DNA of 32,622 bases from UM-FILTER-37-12 sp964344965 (GCA_964344965.1 CAYFPJ010000015.1:1-32622); one strand, 5' to 3'. Shown: positions 13,199-22,602, counted from the first letter of the stretch. Numbers and translations: made by a program. Notes: generated by a model not told the origin, from the sequence alone.

Positions 13199-15757
13199 AT
13201 GACAATAGAAGAATTTTTATCAAAGCATGGCTCAAAAATGGGCTTTTTAGAAACCACATTTCTCAAAAATGTGTATTTTGAGGACTATGGAAATGATGGT
13301 CTTGATTTGATTGAACCAGAAGTTGAAATTGACAGAAATGACGGAAGTGGTAGAAAATGGCGTATAGATTTTGTTGTAAAAACAAAAAAACGTAAATATG
13401 CAATCGAGTGTGATGGTTTTAATTATCATGCCGCGGGTATGGTTTCAAGAGAGCGGTTTGATGAATTAGAAGCAAAACGAAATGAAACTATAAGACAAGG
13501 TTATATTTTAATAAGCTTATCAAGAGATCAAATAACTAACACTCCAGAAGAAGCGATTTTTGAACTACGAAGAACTTTTAATGCAGACAGGGAATTATAT
13601 TCTTTGTTTTTAAATTGGAACTCTGATTCCATTGATCCACACGATGTTCAACAAAAAGCATTAGACGCACTAGCTAATACACGAGAGGAAGGAAATAATA
13701 AAGGACTTGTTGTTTTGGCTACTGGCTTAGGAAAAACATATCTTAGTATTTTTGATGCTAGAGCTATAAAAGCAAAAAGAATATTGTTCATTGTTCATGT
13801 TGACCACATATTAAAACAAACAAAAAATTCATTTGAAAAAGTAATGCCTGAAAGAAGTAATGACATGGGATTTTTTACCGGAAAAGAAAAGTCTTACAAA
13901 GGAAAAGATATTATTTTTTCTACTATACAAACAATAAATAAAGAAGAAAACCTAAAACAATTTTCTGAAGACTATTTTGATTATATTATAATTGATGAGT
14001 CACATCACACGGCCGCTCCAAGTTATAGAAAGGTTATAGACTACTTTTCGCCCAAATTCTTTTTAGGATTAACTGCGACACCTGATAGAATGGACGAAAA
14101 AGATATATTAGAATTTTATGGAAATAATTTAGTCTTCCAAATGGGTCAATCAGAAGCTATTAAACAGGGTTATTTGGCCAGTTTAAATTATAAAGGATTT
14201 AAGGATAATGTAGATTATTCAAATATTTACTACAATGGGTTTCGTTATGATATTAATGATTTAAACAAATCTTTAATGATTGAAAAAAGGGATAAAGCTG
14301 TTATTAAAAAATTTAAGGAACTTGCTTCTGATAAAAAGACGATTGGTTTTTGTGTATCTATTGAACATGCGGATTGGACGGCTGAACAATTTAGAAACGC
14401 TGGAATTGATGCTGTGTCAATCCATTCTAAAATAGAAGATAAAAACACTGATGGTGCGTATCAATCTGCGTCTGAAATAATACATGCCTTTGACAAAGGT
14501 AAACATCAGGTTGCTTTCGTTGTTGATATGTTGAATGAAGGAATAGATATTCCAGATGTTGAATGTCTTCTTATGCTTAGACCAACGGAATCAAATGCTA
14601 TTTTAACACAACAGATAGGTAGAGGTCTTAGGATATCCGAAGATAAAGACGAAATTCTAGTTTTAGATTTCATTGGTAATTATCAAACTGCTCCAAAAGT
14701 TTTATTAGGACTTGGTATTAAAAGCGTATCTGACTTAAAAGAAGATAAAGAAAAAGGAGTATATTATTATGAAAATAATGGTAAGAATGTTGAGTTCCAA
14801 AGTGAGGTAGTTGATATATTCAAATTTATGTTAAGTAGATCTTCTAGAAAAGTAAGGGAAGATCTTATAAGTGATGAATGGAAAGCATATGGTGAGTATT
14901 TAGAACTAAACACAAAGTCTGGTACAAATTTATATTGGAGCATTGGAAAGAAGAATAATGATTTAGAAATACACTTATGGGCATTAGAATACTTAGCTAA
15001 AAACAAAGATAAATTTAAAAATAATAATGATTTGTCGGAAGCGCTTAGTAAAGAATCAAAGAAAAAATTCCCAAATGCTAGTATGGAAGGTGTTCGAGCG
15101 CTTTTCTTCAGTAAATTAATTGGGCTAGTAGAAGATACACACCCTCTTTCTTTATCTCCTGCTTACTTAGAAATTATTTCTCATTATTCAAAAGGGGAAA
15201 AAGGAGATGCTTGGCCAATAATTTCAAATCAAATCGAAAAGTTTTATTTTTTCAATGATATCTCTGGCTTAGTTAATAGGCATTCAAAAAACAACCAAAG
15301 AAGAGATGTTGATGAACTGTTTCATCTATATCCAATATTTTTTATATATCAAGTATTATTACGCTTAAGAGAGAAAGGATACGAAGATGGGCAATTAACT
15401 AAATTTGAAATAAATAATTTTTTAGCGTTAGCAAGAACACATGAAGATGTAAATGAATGTGTAAAAAATATAGTTTCTTATAGAGAGTATGATGAAAAAT
15501 ATGAATTAGAAAAATACCTAAAACAGAAAACTACAATGGACTCTAGATTCTTTAAAATTTTAAAGTATATTAAGTATTTCAACTTTTCTCCTGGATATAT
15601 CTCCCTCAAAGAAGACTTAATTGATGAATTAGATAAAAAAATAGCTCAATTTAATAAGCTATTAGAGAACGGAAAACTCACAATATATAACAAGGACGAT
15701 AATTCGAAATATAGAAAAATGTTGTATTCCAAAAAAGATCTTATTTCTTACCACTAA
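13199..15757 (+). CDS. SF2 DEAD/DEAH helicase with N-terminal PD-(D/E)XK-like nuclease domain
   Basis: An 852-residue restriction-type enzyme. The N-terminus (about 45-125) resembles DUF559/Vsr-type nucleases: Asp57 in RIDFVV, then Glu70-Cys-Asp72-Gly with a following His and a RxxxIRQGYILISLS strand. The helicase motor follows: Walker A ATGLGKT (174-180), DESHH (266-270), TATP (292-295), and in the second lobe DMLNEGIDIPDV and the arginine-finger motif QIGRGLR. The last 290 residues are unrecognised and could bind DNA or a partner. It converges with and overlaps by 17 bases the minus-strand C5 methyltransferase. With two methyltransferases beside it, the likely role is DNA restriction. There is no separate specificity subunit. 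Confidence 0.85.
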   Translation: MTIEEFLSKHGSKMGFLETTFLKNVYFEDYGNDGLDLIEPEVEIDRNDGSGRKWRIDFVVKTKKRKYAIECDGFNYHAAGMVSRERFDELEAKRNETIRQGYILISLSRDQITNTPEEAIFELRRTFNADRELYSLFLNWNSDSIDPHDVQQKALDALANTREEGNNKGLVVLATGLGKTYLSIFDARAIKAKRILFIVHVDHILKQTKNSFEKVMPERSNDMGFFTGKEKSYKGKDIIFSTIQTINKEENLKQFSEDYFDYIIIDESHHTAAPSYRKVIDYFSPKFFLGLTATPDRMDEKDILEFYGNNLVFQMGQSEAIKQGYLASLNYKGFKDNVDYSNIYYNGFRYDINDLNKSLMIEKRDKAVIKKFKELASDKKTIGFCVSIEHADWTAEQFRNAGIDAVSIHSKIEDKNTDGAYQSASEIIHAFDKGKHQVAFVVDMLNEGIDIPDVECLLMLRPTESNAILTQQIGRGLRISEDKDEILVLDFIGNYQTAPKVLLGLGIKSVSDLKEDKEKGVYYYENNGKNVEFQSEVVDIFKFMLSRSSRKVREDLISDEWKAYGEYLELNTKSGTNLYWSIGKKNNDLEIHLWALEYLAKNKDKFKNNNDLSEALSKESKKKFPNASMEGVRALFFSKLIGLVEDTHPLSLSPAYLEIISHYSKGEKGDAWPIISNQIEKFYFFNDISGLVNRHSKNNQRRDVDELFHLYPIFFIYQVLLRLREKGYEDGQLTKFEINNFLALARTHEDVNECVKNIVSYREYDEKYELEKYLKQKTTMDSRFFKILKYIKYFNFSPGYISLKEDLIDELDKKIAQFNKLLENGKLTIYNKDDNSKYRKMLYSKKDLISYH

Positions 15758-16802
15758 AAAAATTTTTTTTTATTGTTTTTGCAATTTCATAAGCCATTAA
15801 AGGAGGTACTGCATTCCCAACTTGTAACATTTGACTTGATTTTGTTCCGTAGAAAATAAAATCATCTGGAAAAGATTGTAATCTTGCAGCCTCACGAACC
15901 GTTATGCACCTGTCTTGATAAGGCAACGTAAATTGACCAGATGAAGGGGTGTCGAATCTTGTAGTAATTGTTCTTGCGTATCCATCTGGCTTTAGCCTAG
16001 ACCATGTTCCGCTGTGTATAGATTTTGTTCTGTGATGTTCAGGTAAGTCTTCTTTTGTCCCATTAACAGGGATCAATGATAGCCGTTCAAGGGCTATTTT
16101 ATTATGTTTTGTAGAAATATGATTTTTAATTGAATTTGATTTTTCCCGGACCCATTTTTGAAAATCATTTCTAGGTTTTTTTCTGTATTTCTGATTTTCT
16201 TTACCTTCGCCTGATTTTAAAATAGGTAAATCATCCAAAGCATCCATTACAGTGGTGTTTTTTTTATTACCATCAGGAAGGTCAAAATTTAATTTTCCTT
16301 TTCTACCAATAAAAACAGCCCTTCTTCTAGTTTGTGGCACACCAAAATTTTCAGCTTTTAATACTTTTGCTTTTACATCATACCCCAATTTATTAAACTT
16401 TTTTATAATTTCATTCTTAAAATATCCGTTTTCAGAAGATAGTATATTGGGGACATTCTCTAATACAAAAAATTCTGGTTGAATTATTTTTACAACTTTT
16501 ACGAATTGTTTGAACATGAAATTTCTTTCATCGTTTAGACCTATCCTTTTTCCTTTTTGTGAAAATCCTTGACAAGGTGGACCACCTACCACTACATCTA
16601 CATCACCTTTAAATTTTGAAAATGTTTTATTAAAATCTATTTTTCTTATGTCTGTCGTATCTACAATTGTCTGGGGATGATTTTTTTTATAAGCATCAGC
16701 AATTGACTTATTATACTCATTTGCGTAGACAATGTTAAAACCAGCCTTAGAAAAACCTAAGGAAAGTCCCCCTACACCAGCAAATAAATCTATTACCTTC
16801 AT
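15741..16802 (-). CDS. DNA (cytosine-5) methyltransferase, Dcm family
   Basis: C5-cytosine DNA methyltransferase, 353 residues, complete. Motif I IDLFAGVGGLSLGF (4-17), motif IV GGPPCQGFSQ with catalytic Cys77, motif VI ENV (115-117), motif VIII region QTRRRA, motif IX (ARLQSFPDDF) and motif X VGNAVPPLMAYEIA are all present, with the target-recognition region between VIII and IX. It overlaps the upstream beta-class methyltransferase by four bases (ATGA), so the two are translationally coupled. It probably protects host DNA against the neighbouring nuclease-helicase. The overlap of its 3' end with the helicase gene supports co-inheritance. Confidence 0.95.
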   Translation of the reverse strand: MKVIDLFAGVGGLSLGFSKAGFNIVYANEYNKSIADAYKKNHPQTIVDTTDIRKIDFNKTFSKFKGDVDVVVGGPPCQGFSQKGKRIGLNDERNFMFKQFVKVVKIIQPEFFVLENVPNILSSENGYFKNEIIKKFNKLGYDVKAKVLKAENFGVPQTRRRAVFIGRKGKLNFDLPDGNKKNTTVMDALDDLPILKSGEGKENQKYRKKPRNDFQKWVREKSNSIKNHISTKHNKIALERLSLIPVNGTKEDLPEHHRTKSIHSGTWSRLKPDGYARTITTRFDTPSSGQFTLPYQDRCITVREAARLQSFPDDFIFYGTKSSQMLQVGNAVPPLMAYEIAKTIKKNFFSGKK

Positions 16803-17554
16803 AAAAGTTTTACATCATTTATTACACTTGTCACACGATCTGTGGCAATTTTAAAATATGAAGGATCTAATTCAATACCATAAAATTTTCTATCTTTGTT
16901 AAGCACCGCTACCCCTGTTGAACCACTGCCCATAAATGGATCCAAAATCATATCTTCTTTATCTGATAACAATTCTACAAAGTGTTCCATTAGGGCTACG
17001 GGTTTTTGAGTTGGATGTTTTCCGTGTTTTTTTTCTTTTACCCCAATTACTGATGATTCATAAAAATCATGAACAACTTTTCCTTTATTATTAAATTTTC
17101 CAGTTTTACCTTTATTAATAAAATAAATCCAAGCTTCAGTAGAATTTACAAAATGAAGATTCATATTTCTTGGCATAGGATTTTTTTTATGCCAAATGCC
17201 TGTAGTTTTGTAATAAAAACCATTTTTTTGTGCAAGATTTATGATCGTTTCTACCTTTATTAATGATACAAAAATTAAAACCGCTCCATTATTTTTTAAG
17301 ACACGAGCAGATTCTTTGAAAAAAGAATTCATGTTTTTCTCCCATTCTTTTTGTTCAACATGATCCCACTTTGATGCAGCAAAATGATTTGATCTCAACG
17401 CCCCAAGATTAGTTTCTCGGTTTTTCATAAACAAACCCAAATTATAAGGTGGGTCTGTTAAAATAAGATCAATGATATCATCATTAATCTCTTTCATTTT
17501 TTTCACACAATCTCCAAGGGCTAGTGTGCAATTTTTATTTAACACATTTTTCAT
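16799..17554 (-). CDS. DNA methyltransferase, beta class (N6-adenine or N4-cytosine)
   Basis: Amino-methyltransferase of 251 residues. Motif IV DPPY (34-37) precedes the SAM-binding motif I FMGSGST (207-213), the order of the beta class. HPTQKPVALMEHF just before it is typical of small N6-adenine enzymes. DPPY favours adenine, though N4-cytosine is possible. It is the first gene of a two-gene minus-strand operon with the C5 methyltransferase. A consensus promoter puts the transcription start within a few bases of the ATG. Two different base modifications in one unit suggest the recognition site is protected on each strand by a different enzyme, or that one enzyme is regulatory. Confidence 0.92.
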   Translation of the reverse strand: MKNVLNKNCTLALGDCVKKMKEINDDIIDLILTDPPYNLGLFMKNRETNLGALRSNHFAASKWDHVEQKEWEKNMNSFFKESARVLKNNGAVLIFVSLIKVETIINLAQKNGFYYKTTGIWHKKNPMPRNMNLHFVNSTEAWIYFINKGKTGKFNNKGKVVHDFYESSVIGVKEKKHGKHPTQKPVALMEHFVELLSDKEDMILDPFMGSGSTGVAVLNKDRKFYGIELDPSYFKIATDRVTSVINDVKLL

Positions 17555-17564
17555 AATTGACTAT

Positions 17565-17593
17565 ATTATACTATTTTACCTGTTTTATATCAA
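17565..17593 (-). promoter_or_regulatory. Promoter of the methyltransferase operon (near-leaderless)
   Basis: On the minus strand -35 TTGATA (17588-17593) and -10 TATAAT (17565-17570) are 17 bases apart. The ATG lies ten bases after the -10. Confidence 0.75.
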
Positions 17594-17603
17594 ATTCAAC
17601 ATG

Positions 17604-18941
17604 TTAATTTTTCTTAATCTCTAATTCCTTATTTTTCAATACAACCTTCCCTCTCAAACATTCCAATAATTCCCGTTTTTCCTCCTTGCTACCTTCAAGA
17701 AGGATATATTTAGCATAATTTCTCGTATCTACGTTACTGTGTTTTAGGTCGTCGGTATTGTGACCGAGCATATAGCTAAACTTCTTAAATCGTTCCATCT
17801 CGGCTTTGACCTTTTCGTTGATCTTTAATTGATCCACTTCTATCTTGTCTACTAACTTAACCATTTGCTTGATAAGGTCTTCCTCACGAATTGGTTTCTC
17901 CCTACAATTTCTATCTTTCCCCCTCGTACAATGGTAATACACATATCTGTGAGTATTACCATTTTTTTGATGTTTAAATTTTTCTTCTGCACATATTCCA
18001 GCCCCGCAATTTCCGCAGTATAGTAATTTTGTAAATGCAAATTCTACCGTTCCTGGATGTCGTCTTGGTGGTGCAGTTAAATTTTCTCTAGCCTTAAGAA
18101 ACAACTCTTTAGATATTATTGGGTCATGACCACCTTTGTAAAAGGTTCCGCTACCAACAGGATACTCGAACTCTCCGTAGTAGTATGAATCACCGAGGAT
18201 TCTGTAAATCATGCTAAGAGTAAAGTTCTTTCCTTTCTTTGTTTTCACCTTATTCTTTTTTAACCAAGCATCTATCTGACGCCCACTATAATCTTCATAA
18301 GCTACTAGTTCAAACATTTGTTTGATGTAAGGTGCTCGTTCAGGATCAACGTAAACTTTCTTTTGCCCTTTGTCTGCGAACTTGTCATGCAAATATCCTA
18401 GCGGTGGCATACCTGGTCGCCAGCCTTGTTCACATTTTGCTCGTAGTCCTCGTTTTACGTTTTCTCCTTTGTGATCGTTCTCTAGTTTTGCTTGACTACC
18501 CAAAATCATAAGAAGAAACTTCTCATTTGGATTGTTGGTGAATTTTTGTCCATGAGTTCGTATTTCTTGAAGAAAACCTTGATCCATTAGATCCACCACT
18601 GATCCCAAATCTCCAGCGTTTCTACTTAACCTGTCAGGTGCCCAACATAAAATCCCTGTAAACATTCCTTTACGAACATCCGCTAACAGTTGATTAAATA
18701 CTGGTCTTTGTCCTGAATCTTTAGCAGAGTGACTTTCTCGTCTAACTTCTGCTATATCCATGTTTTCCTTATTAGCCAGATCCAGCATTTCCTTTATTTG
18801 CGAATCTATCGAAAGTGCTTGGAGTTCATCCTGCTCGGTGCTCTTACGTGCGTATAGGCAATACCTCACTTTTGGCGTAAAACCCTCTAAAACCGCCGTA
18901 TTTTGCCCTTGGGGCATTGTTTTTTGTTGAGACTGCGTCAT
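17604..18941 (-). CDS. Serine site-specific recombinase
   Basis: Large-serine-recombinase-type protein, 445 residues. The resolvase catalytic domain (about 25-160) has YARKSTEQDE with nucleophile Ser34 and the arginine-rich CWAPDRLSRN (99-108). The recombinase domain spans about 170-290. A zinc ribbon with Cys309, Cys312, Cys338 and Cys346 follows. The C-terminal tail is short for large integrases. It is the last gene of the minus-strand packaging module. A long inverted repeat overlaps its start codon. It is a candidate for moving the island, although its gene lies in the middle, not at an end, of the presumed element. Confidence 0.93.
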   Translation of the reverse strand: MTQSQQKTMPQGQNTAVLEGFTPKVRYCLYARKSTEQDELQALSIDSQIKEMLDLANKENMDIAEVRRESHSAKDSGQRPVFNQLLADVRKGMFTGILCWAPDRLSRNAGDLGSVVDLMDQGFLQEIRTHGQKFTNNPNEKFLLMILGSQAKLENDHKGENVKRGLRAKCEQGWRPGMPPLGYLHDKFADKGQKKVYVDPERAPYIKQMFELVAYEDYSGRQIDAWLKKNKVKTKKGKNFTLSMIYRILGDSYYYGEFEYPVGSGTFYKGGHDPIISKELFLKARENLTAPPRRHPGTVEFAFTKLLYCGNCGAGICAEEKFKHQKNGNTHRYVYYHCTRGKDRNCREKPIREEDLIKQMVKLVDKIEVDQLKINEKVKAEMERFKKFSYMLGHNTDDLKHSNVDTRNYAKYILLEGSKEEKRELLECLRGKVVLKNKELEIKKN

Positions 18942-18990
18942 ACTGGTAGTTTTTGTTAATTATTACTTCTACTACCAGTAATGACGCGTC
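18931..18990. promoter_or_regulatory. Long inverted repeat at the recombinase start
   Basis: The arms 18931-18950 and 18971-18990 pair over nearly 20 bases. The inner ten are perfect (TACTGGTAGT / ACTACCAGTA) and the outer GAC.GCGTCA / TGACGCGTC part has two single-base bulges. The spacer is 20 AT-rich bases. The start codon of the recombinase lies inside the left arm. It may be an operator, a recombination site or a terminator for terL. Confidence 0.65.
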
Positions 18991-19026
18991 CCGTTCCTGT
19001 TGTCTAGACCAACTGTTGGTAACTTT

Positions 19027-20607
19027 TCAAAGAAAAGATCTGTCACCACCAACATGCCTAATTCCTTTTGTAGAAATCTCAATGGCAGGTCTATTCATGG
19101 CTTCAATTTCGTCAGCATCCCAACCTCTGTCACCGTAGCCACTTGTATAAAATTCATCTTTATTAAAGTTTTCAGTTCGAATACTCGTTTCATATTCTTC
19201 TTCTGCATCAATTCTCAATATTTCCCGAATTAACATTGAAAATGCATCTGCTAAATCATGAAATCTGCTAACATCAAAATTAACTAGTTGGTTTATGAGT
19301 TCATTGACGCTAGTTTGTGGAAACATTACCGTGCCATTTTCAACAGCAAAACTAATATCTTGCAATCTATCTCTTTTTGAACTCCCAGCAACTTTTATAC
19401 CTTTGACTGGATAATTCTCATATTCGAAATTCTGTATTAATGTTTTCTGCGCCGCAACGTCTTCAATGATAATTCTAGTTCTATCGCCATTGCCTAGTAT
19501 AAGTGACCTATCTTTTACTCTATTTAATATCTCCATGCCTGTTAATCGTTCGTTGATGTAATTAGATAAGATATAAATTTTCAAATTCTTACCACTACCG
19601 AAGACTAAAGCAGATAATACTGCTGTTTTCGCCGCTGTGTCACTATCCGAGAAAGCTGGGTCAACCGATGTAATAGCATACTTAAAATCATTACCTTCAG
19701 TTTGATTTGGTAAATCATTATATGTCCTAATCCAATCTTGCAAAATTATTCTTCGTTTATCAGGAACAATCAAAAGTAAATATTCTCTATGCCAAGCAAT
19801 ATTATCTACAATCTCTTTTCGTTTCTTCTCGATCGCCACATCGTTAGGATACATACCTGGCCAAGCAATGTTACCATTACAATCAACTAGAGGCACTTCT
19901 AATAAATCAGCGTCTAATTCATTGGCTTGAATCTTTTTCTTCAATCGAGGTAATAAGGCATCTTCGTGCAATAAGTTTCCGACAAAAATGACTTTAGTGT
20001 TAGCTTGTCCGATTGGCAAGATTTCACCAACAACCCAATTGTATACTTTATTGCGATTATCTATTGATTCAATATTCTCAAGAGTTTCAATATCATCGGC
20101 AATTATTAAGTCTGGTCTATTTTTACCGTGACGAATACCACGAATACTTTGTTCCATAGACACAGCCATTATCTGAGCGTCATACCAAGGTAAATACAAA
20201 GAATAAGTACCTAGGTCATTTTCTTGTTGTTTGAATGGTCCTAGATCATTAATAAGTAATTTATTATTTTCAAGTTCACGTTTAACGTTTTCAAGAATTT
20301 GCCGAGCTTGACGTTGTGTTCGACCAACAAGGATGACAAACTTCTTTTGAAGTTTACCTGTAATCGCCCAAAGCGGAAACGAAGTCGTGATTATAGAACT
20401 TTTTGCTGACCCTCGAAACGAAATAATTACAGCCATCTTTGATTTTTCATCTTCAGTTATTCTGAAAAACTCTTTGTGAAATGGTGCACTCTTACATTCA
20501 ATATAATGGCTGAAGTAAATCGAAAAGAACCACTCATGAGATTGTCGAGTCAAGGCAACTCTCATTTTTCTTTTATTGAGAATGCCTTGTAATGTTTTAT
20601 TCTGCAT
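19027..20607 (-). CDS. Phage terminase large subunit (TerL)
   Basis: DNA-packaging motor of tailed phages, 526 residues, full length. The N-terminal ATPase has a Walker A variant SFRGSAKSS (63-71) and Walker B LIIADDIE (168-174). The C-terminal RNase H-like nuclease has Asp316 in SVDPAFSDSD, Asp383 in IIIEDVAAQ and Asp451/Asp454 in HDLADAF. TerS ends one base upstream, so they are coupled. No portal, protease or capsid gene follows as would be expected in a phage; the recombinase comes instead. The protein looks intact. Confidence 0.95.
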   Translation of the reverse strand: MQNKTLQGILNKRKMRVALTRQSHEWFFSIYFSHYIECKSAPFHKEFFRITEDEKSKMAVIISFRGSAKSSIITTSFPLWAITGKLQKKFVILVGRTQRQARQILENVKRELENNKLLINDLGPFKQQENDLGTYSLYLPWYDAQIMAVSMEQSIRGIRHGKNRPDLIIADDIETLENIESIDNRNKVYNWVVGEILPIGQANTKVIFVGNLLHEDALLPRLKKKIQANELDADLLEVPLVDCNGNIAWPGMYPNDVAIEKKRKEIVDNIAWHREYLLLIVPDKRRIILQDWIRTYNDLPNQTEGNDFKYAITSVDPAFSDSDTAAKTAVLSALVFGSGKNLKIYILSNYINERLTGMEILNRVKDRSLILGNGDRTRIIIEDVAAQKTLIQNFEYENYPVKGIKVAGSSKRDRLQDISFAVENGTVMFPQTSVNELINQLVNFDVSRFHDLADAFSMLIREILRIDAEEEYETSIRTENFNKDEFYTSGYGDRGWDADEIEAMNRPAIEISTKGIRHVGGDRSFL

Positions 20608-20608
20608 A

Positions 20609-20998
20609 CTATTGATTCTTTATTAGTCCAGATAAAGCTAACGCTTGTTCAATAGTTTTTTGTTGTTCGTCAGTTAATGGTTCATTTCTCAAACTCAAAC
20701 TACCTTGAAGCTCAACTTTTGTGCGGTACTTATCTGAATTGTTCTTGAGCCAAAATACAATGGCCCGTAAATTTTTGTCATTAATAGCTGAAATTAATTT
20801 ACTCTCTGCTAAATCATTAATATTTTCAGTGCCTTCTTCTTGAGCAAGTTTTATCGCTTTGTCAAACGTCTGGTCTTGTTTCCGCCAGCGATAAATAGAA
20901 CTCTTGCTGACCCCGACTTTCTTACAGACAAGTCGAAGTATAGGAGTTTTTTCTACTTCTTTAATAAACTCCTCTTTAATTTTTTTATTATGATCCAT
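20609..20998 (-). CDS. Terminase small subunit-like DNA-binding protein
   Basis: A 129-residue protein with an N-terminal helix-turn-helix (about 14-45, VCKKVGVSKSSIYRWRKQDQTF). It continues with the segment LRAIVFWLKNNSDKYRTK (about 78-95), which is characteristic of phBC6A51-type small terminases. The small subunit recognises the packaging site and feeds DNA to TerL. It lies one base upstream of terL and five bases downstream of the ParB-methyltransferase gene on the minus strand. Its specificity cannot be told. Confidence 0.88.
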   Translation of the reverse strand: MDHNKKIKEEFIKEVEKTPILRLVCKKVGVSKSSIYRWRKQDQTFDKAIKLAQEEGTENINDLAESKLISAINDKNLRAIVFWLKNNSDKYRTKVELQGSLSLRNEPLTDEQQKTIEQALALSGLIKNQ

Positions 20999-21002
20999 AT
21001 GT

Positions 21003-22337
21003 TTAAGATTTTAGTAACTTAGATTTAATACCGGTGGCTTTTTCGAATCTGTTTCTGATAACTTCAGCATAGACTGGTGATTTTTCCATTAGATAACAAC
21101 GACGTTCCATTTTTGCTGATGCTATAAGAGTTGATCCACTACCCCCAAAAGGCTCAACAATTAAATCGCCACGTTTTGTGAGTACCTTGATATATGGAAT
21201 AAGTATTTCCAAGGGTTTTGTGCCGAAGATAATTCCTTGTCCCGAACTTTTTTCATCACTTGCTTTGTATTCGATGAAATCAGTTGGTGCATACTTTTTA
21301 CCTTTTTTATAACCTTCCCAATGTGGTTTACCTGAAATAGCAAACAAAGCTGTTTTGTATTCTTCTTCAAGTAATTCTTTTTCATCTGCCATGTCTAATT
21401 CACAAGGGTGATTTTCTGAAACTCCAACCATGGCTATGTCGTGTTTACTAAAAAATTTATATTTAGCTGCAAAACCTTGAGTTCTATTTGGAAGATGCCA
21501 TACTATCATGTTCTTAATCTTCCAATACTTTTCCATCTCGCCCCAAATGATTCTTAGGTTCTTCCAATTCTCGTAGCAAATAATACTAAAACTTTCTTTT
21601 TGGATCTTAGCAATATTTGCCATCCATTTTTCTGTGAAGTCGTCAGGCAAAACATCGGTTTCTAAATATTTACGATCTCGTTTATAACCGAATCCCTCAG
21701 TCGGTTTGCCATTCTTTTTCTTGCCTTTTAAATAATCAAGGATATAAGGTGGATCGGTCAGGCACATATCTGCTTTTTCACCGTCCATAAGTTTCAGCAT
21801 ATCAGATTCTACGGTTGAATCTCCAACCATCATGCGACAGTCGCCAAGTTGCCAAACCTCACCCTTTTTCATTTTGATTTCTTTGATGTTGAGTTTGTTT
21901 AACTCTTTTTTGAGATCAAACTTTTCCGGTTCAGTTTCAATTTCAAATACATCATCTAGTTCTTCTGATGAAAATCCAATGTCTGACAACAAGTTTTCAT
22001 CAAACTCTGCCAAAAGTTCATTATCAAAAGAACCCTGATTTTTATTTAATCGGATACAGAGTTCAGCTTCTTTTTCCGAATCAGAAATGTTAACAAATAC
22101 CACAGGTACTTGTTTTATTCCCATTTCCTCTAAAATTTTTAGACGAAAATTTCCGCCTAGGACAACTCCTTCTCGTCCTTTAGCTTGATTAGCGACTAAG
22201 GGGTCAACTAATCCGAAGCGCTTAACACTTTCTTTTAATTGTTCAGTTGCTTCATCTGACCACTTTCGTGGATTTTTTTCATACGGTTTCAATGTATCAA
22301 TTGAAACGTATTCGATTTGAATGTTTTTTTCTTGCAT
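21003..22337 (-). CDS. ParB-like nuclease domain fused to DNA methyltransferase
   Basis: A 444-residue fusion common in phages and mobile elements. The ParB N-terminal domain (about 5-110) includes KPYEKNPRKW and GGNFRLKIL, the equivalent of the GGHRR box. The methyltransferase domain (about 155-440) has DPPY (195-198) and then EPFGGSGST near 400, the beta-class order. The first half may bind CTP or DNA; the second probably makes N6-methyladenine. It is the first gene of the packaging module and follows the structured leader and terminator at 22357-22596. Function may be protection of the element's DNA or marking of packaging sites. Confidence 0.93.
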   Translation of the reverse strand: MQEKNIQIEYVSIDTLKPYEKNPRKWSDEATEQLKESVKRFGLVDPLVANQAKGREGVVLGGNFRLKILEEMGIKQVPVVFVNISDSEKEAELCIRLNKNQGSFDNELLAEFDENLLSDIGFSSEELDDVFEIETEPEKFDLKKELNKLNIKEIKMKKGEVWQLGDCRMMVGDSTVESDMLKLMDGEKADMCLTDPPYILDYLKGKKKNGKPTEGFGYKRDRKYLETDVLPDDFTEKWMANIAKIQKESFSIICYENWKNLRIIWGEMEKYWKIKNMIVWHLPNRTQGFAAKYKFFSKHDIAMVGVSENHPCELDMADEKELLEEEYKTALFAISGKPHWEGYKKGKKYAPTDFIEYKASDEKSSGQGIIFGTKPLEILIPYIKVLTKRGDLIVEPFGGSGSTLIASAKMERRCYLMEKSPVYAEVIRNRFEKATGIKSKLLKS

Positions 22338-22356
22338 ACAAATTAAATTAATTAAT

Positions 22357-22383
22357 AAAAAAACCGACTTTCTTCAAAGTCAG
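22357..22383 (-). terminator. Intrinsic terminator in the packaging-operon leader
   Basis: On the minus strand CTGACTTT-GAAG-AAAGTCGG is followed by seven T. It lies 20 bases before the ParB-methyltransferase start, so reading of the operon requires read-through. Confidence 0.85.
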
Positions 22384-22596
22384 TGCTTTATCAATGTGTA
22401 AATCGAAATAAACAATAACCTTGAAGATTATCGCAATAGCATCCTAATCATAGATACTATTGGTTTCGATTTACTAATTTAATTCGTTAGCAAATTTCAA
22501 CTAGGTTTAGTTCTTACCCCGGGCAGTAAAAACATCCCCTTGTCTCCCGTTTAAATGATTATTCATTGGGAGTGTACTTTTGTAAATTGTTAATAT
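22357..22596 (-). ncRNA. Structured leader or small RNA of about 240 nt
   Basis: Between the promoter and terminator the minus-strand RNA can form several hairpins in a row. These are CTCCC-AATGA-ATAA-TCATT-GGGAG (22544-22572), an 8-bp stem with loop TGCCCGGG (22510-22533), AAC-CTA-GTT, and a large stem GTAAATCGAAA/TTTCGATTTAC (22398-22408 with 22464-22474) that encloses CAATAG/CTATTG and ATAATC/GGTTAT hairpins. The terminator hairpin closes the 3' end. A 19-codon ORF (22507-22566, minus, ATG start) lies within the first two hairpins. I do not recognise the family. It may be an attenuator-type leader of the packaging genes or a free small RNA. Confidence 0.6.
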
Positions 22597-22602
22597 AACT
22601 CT

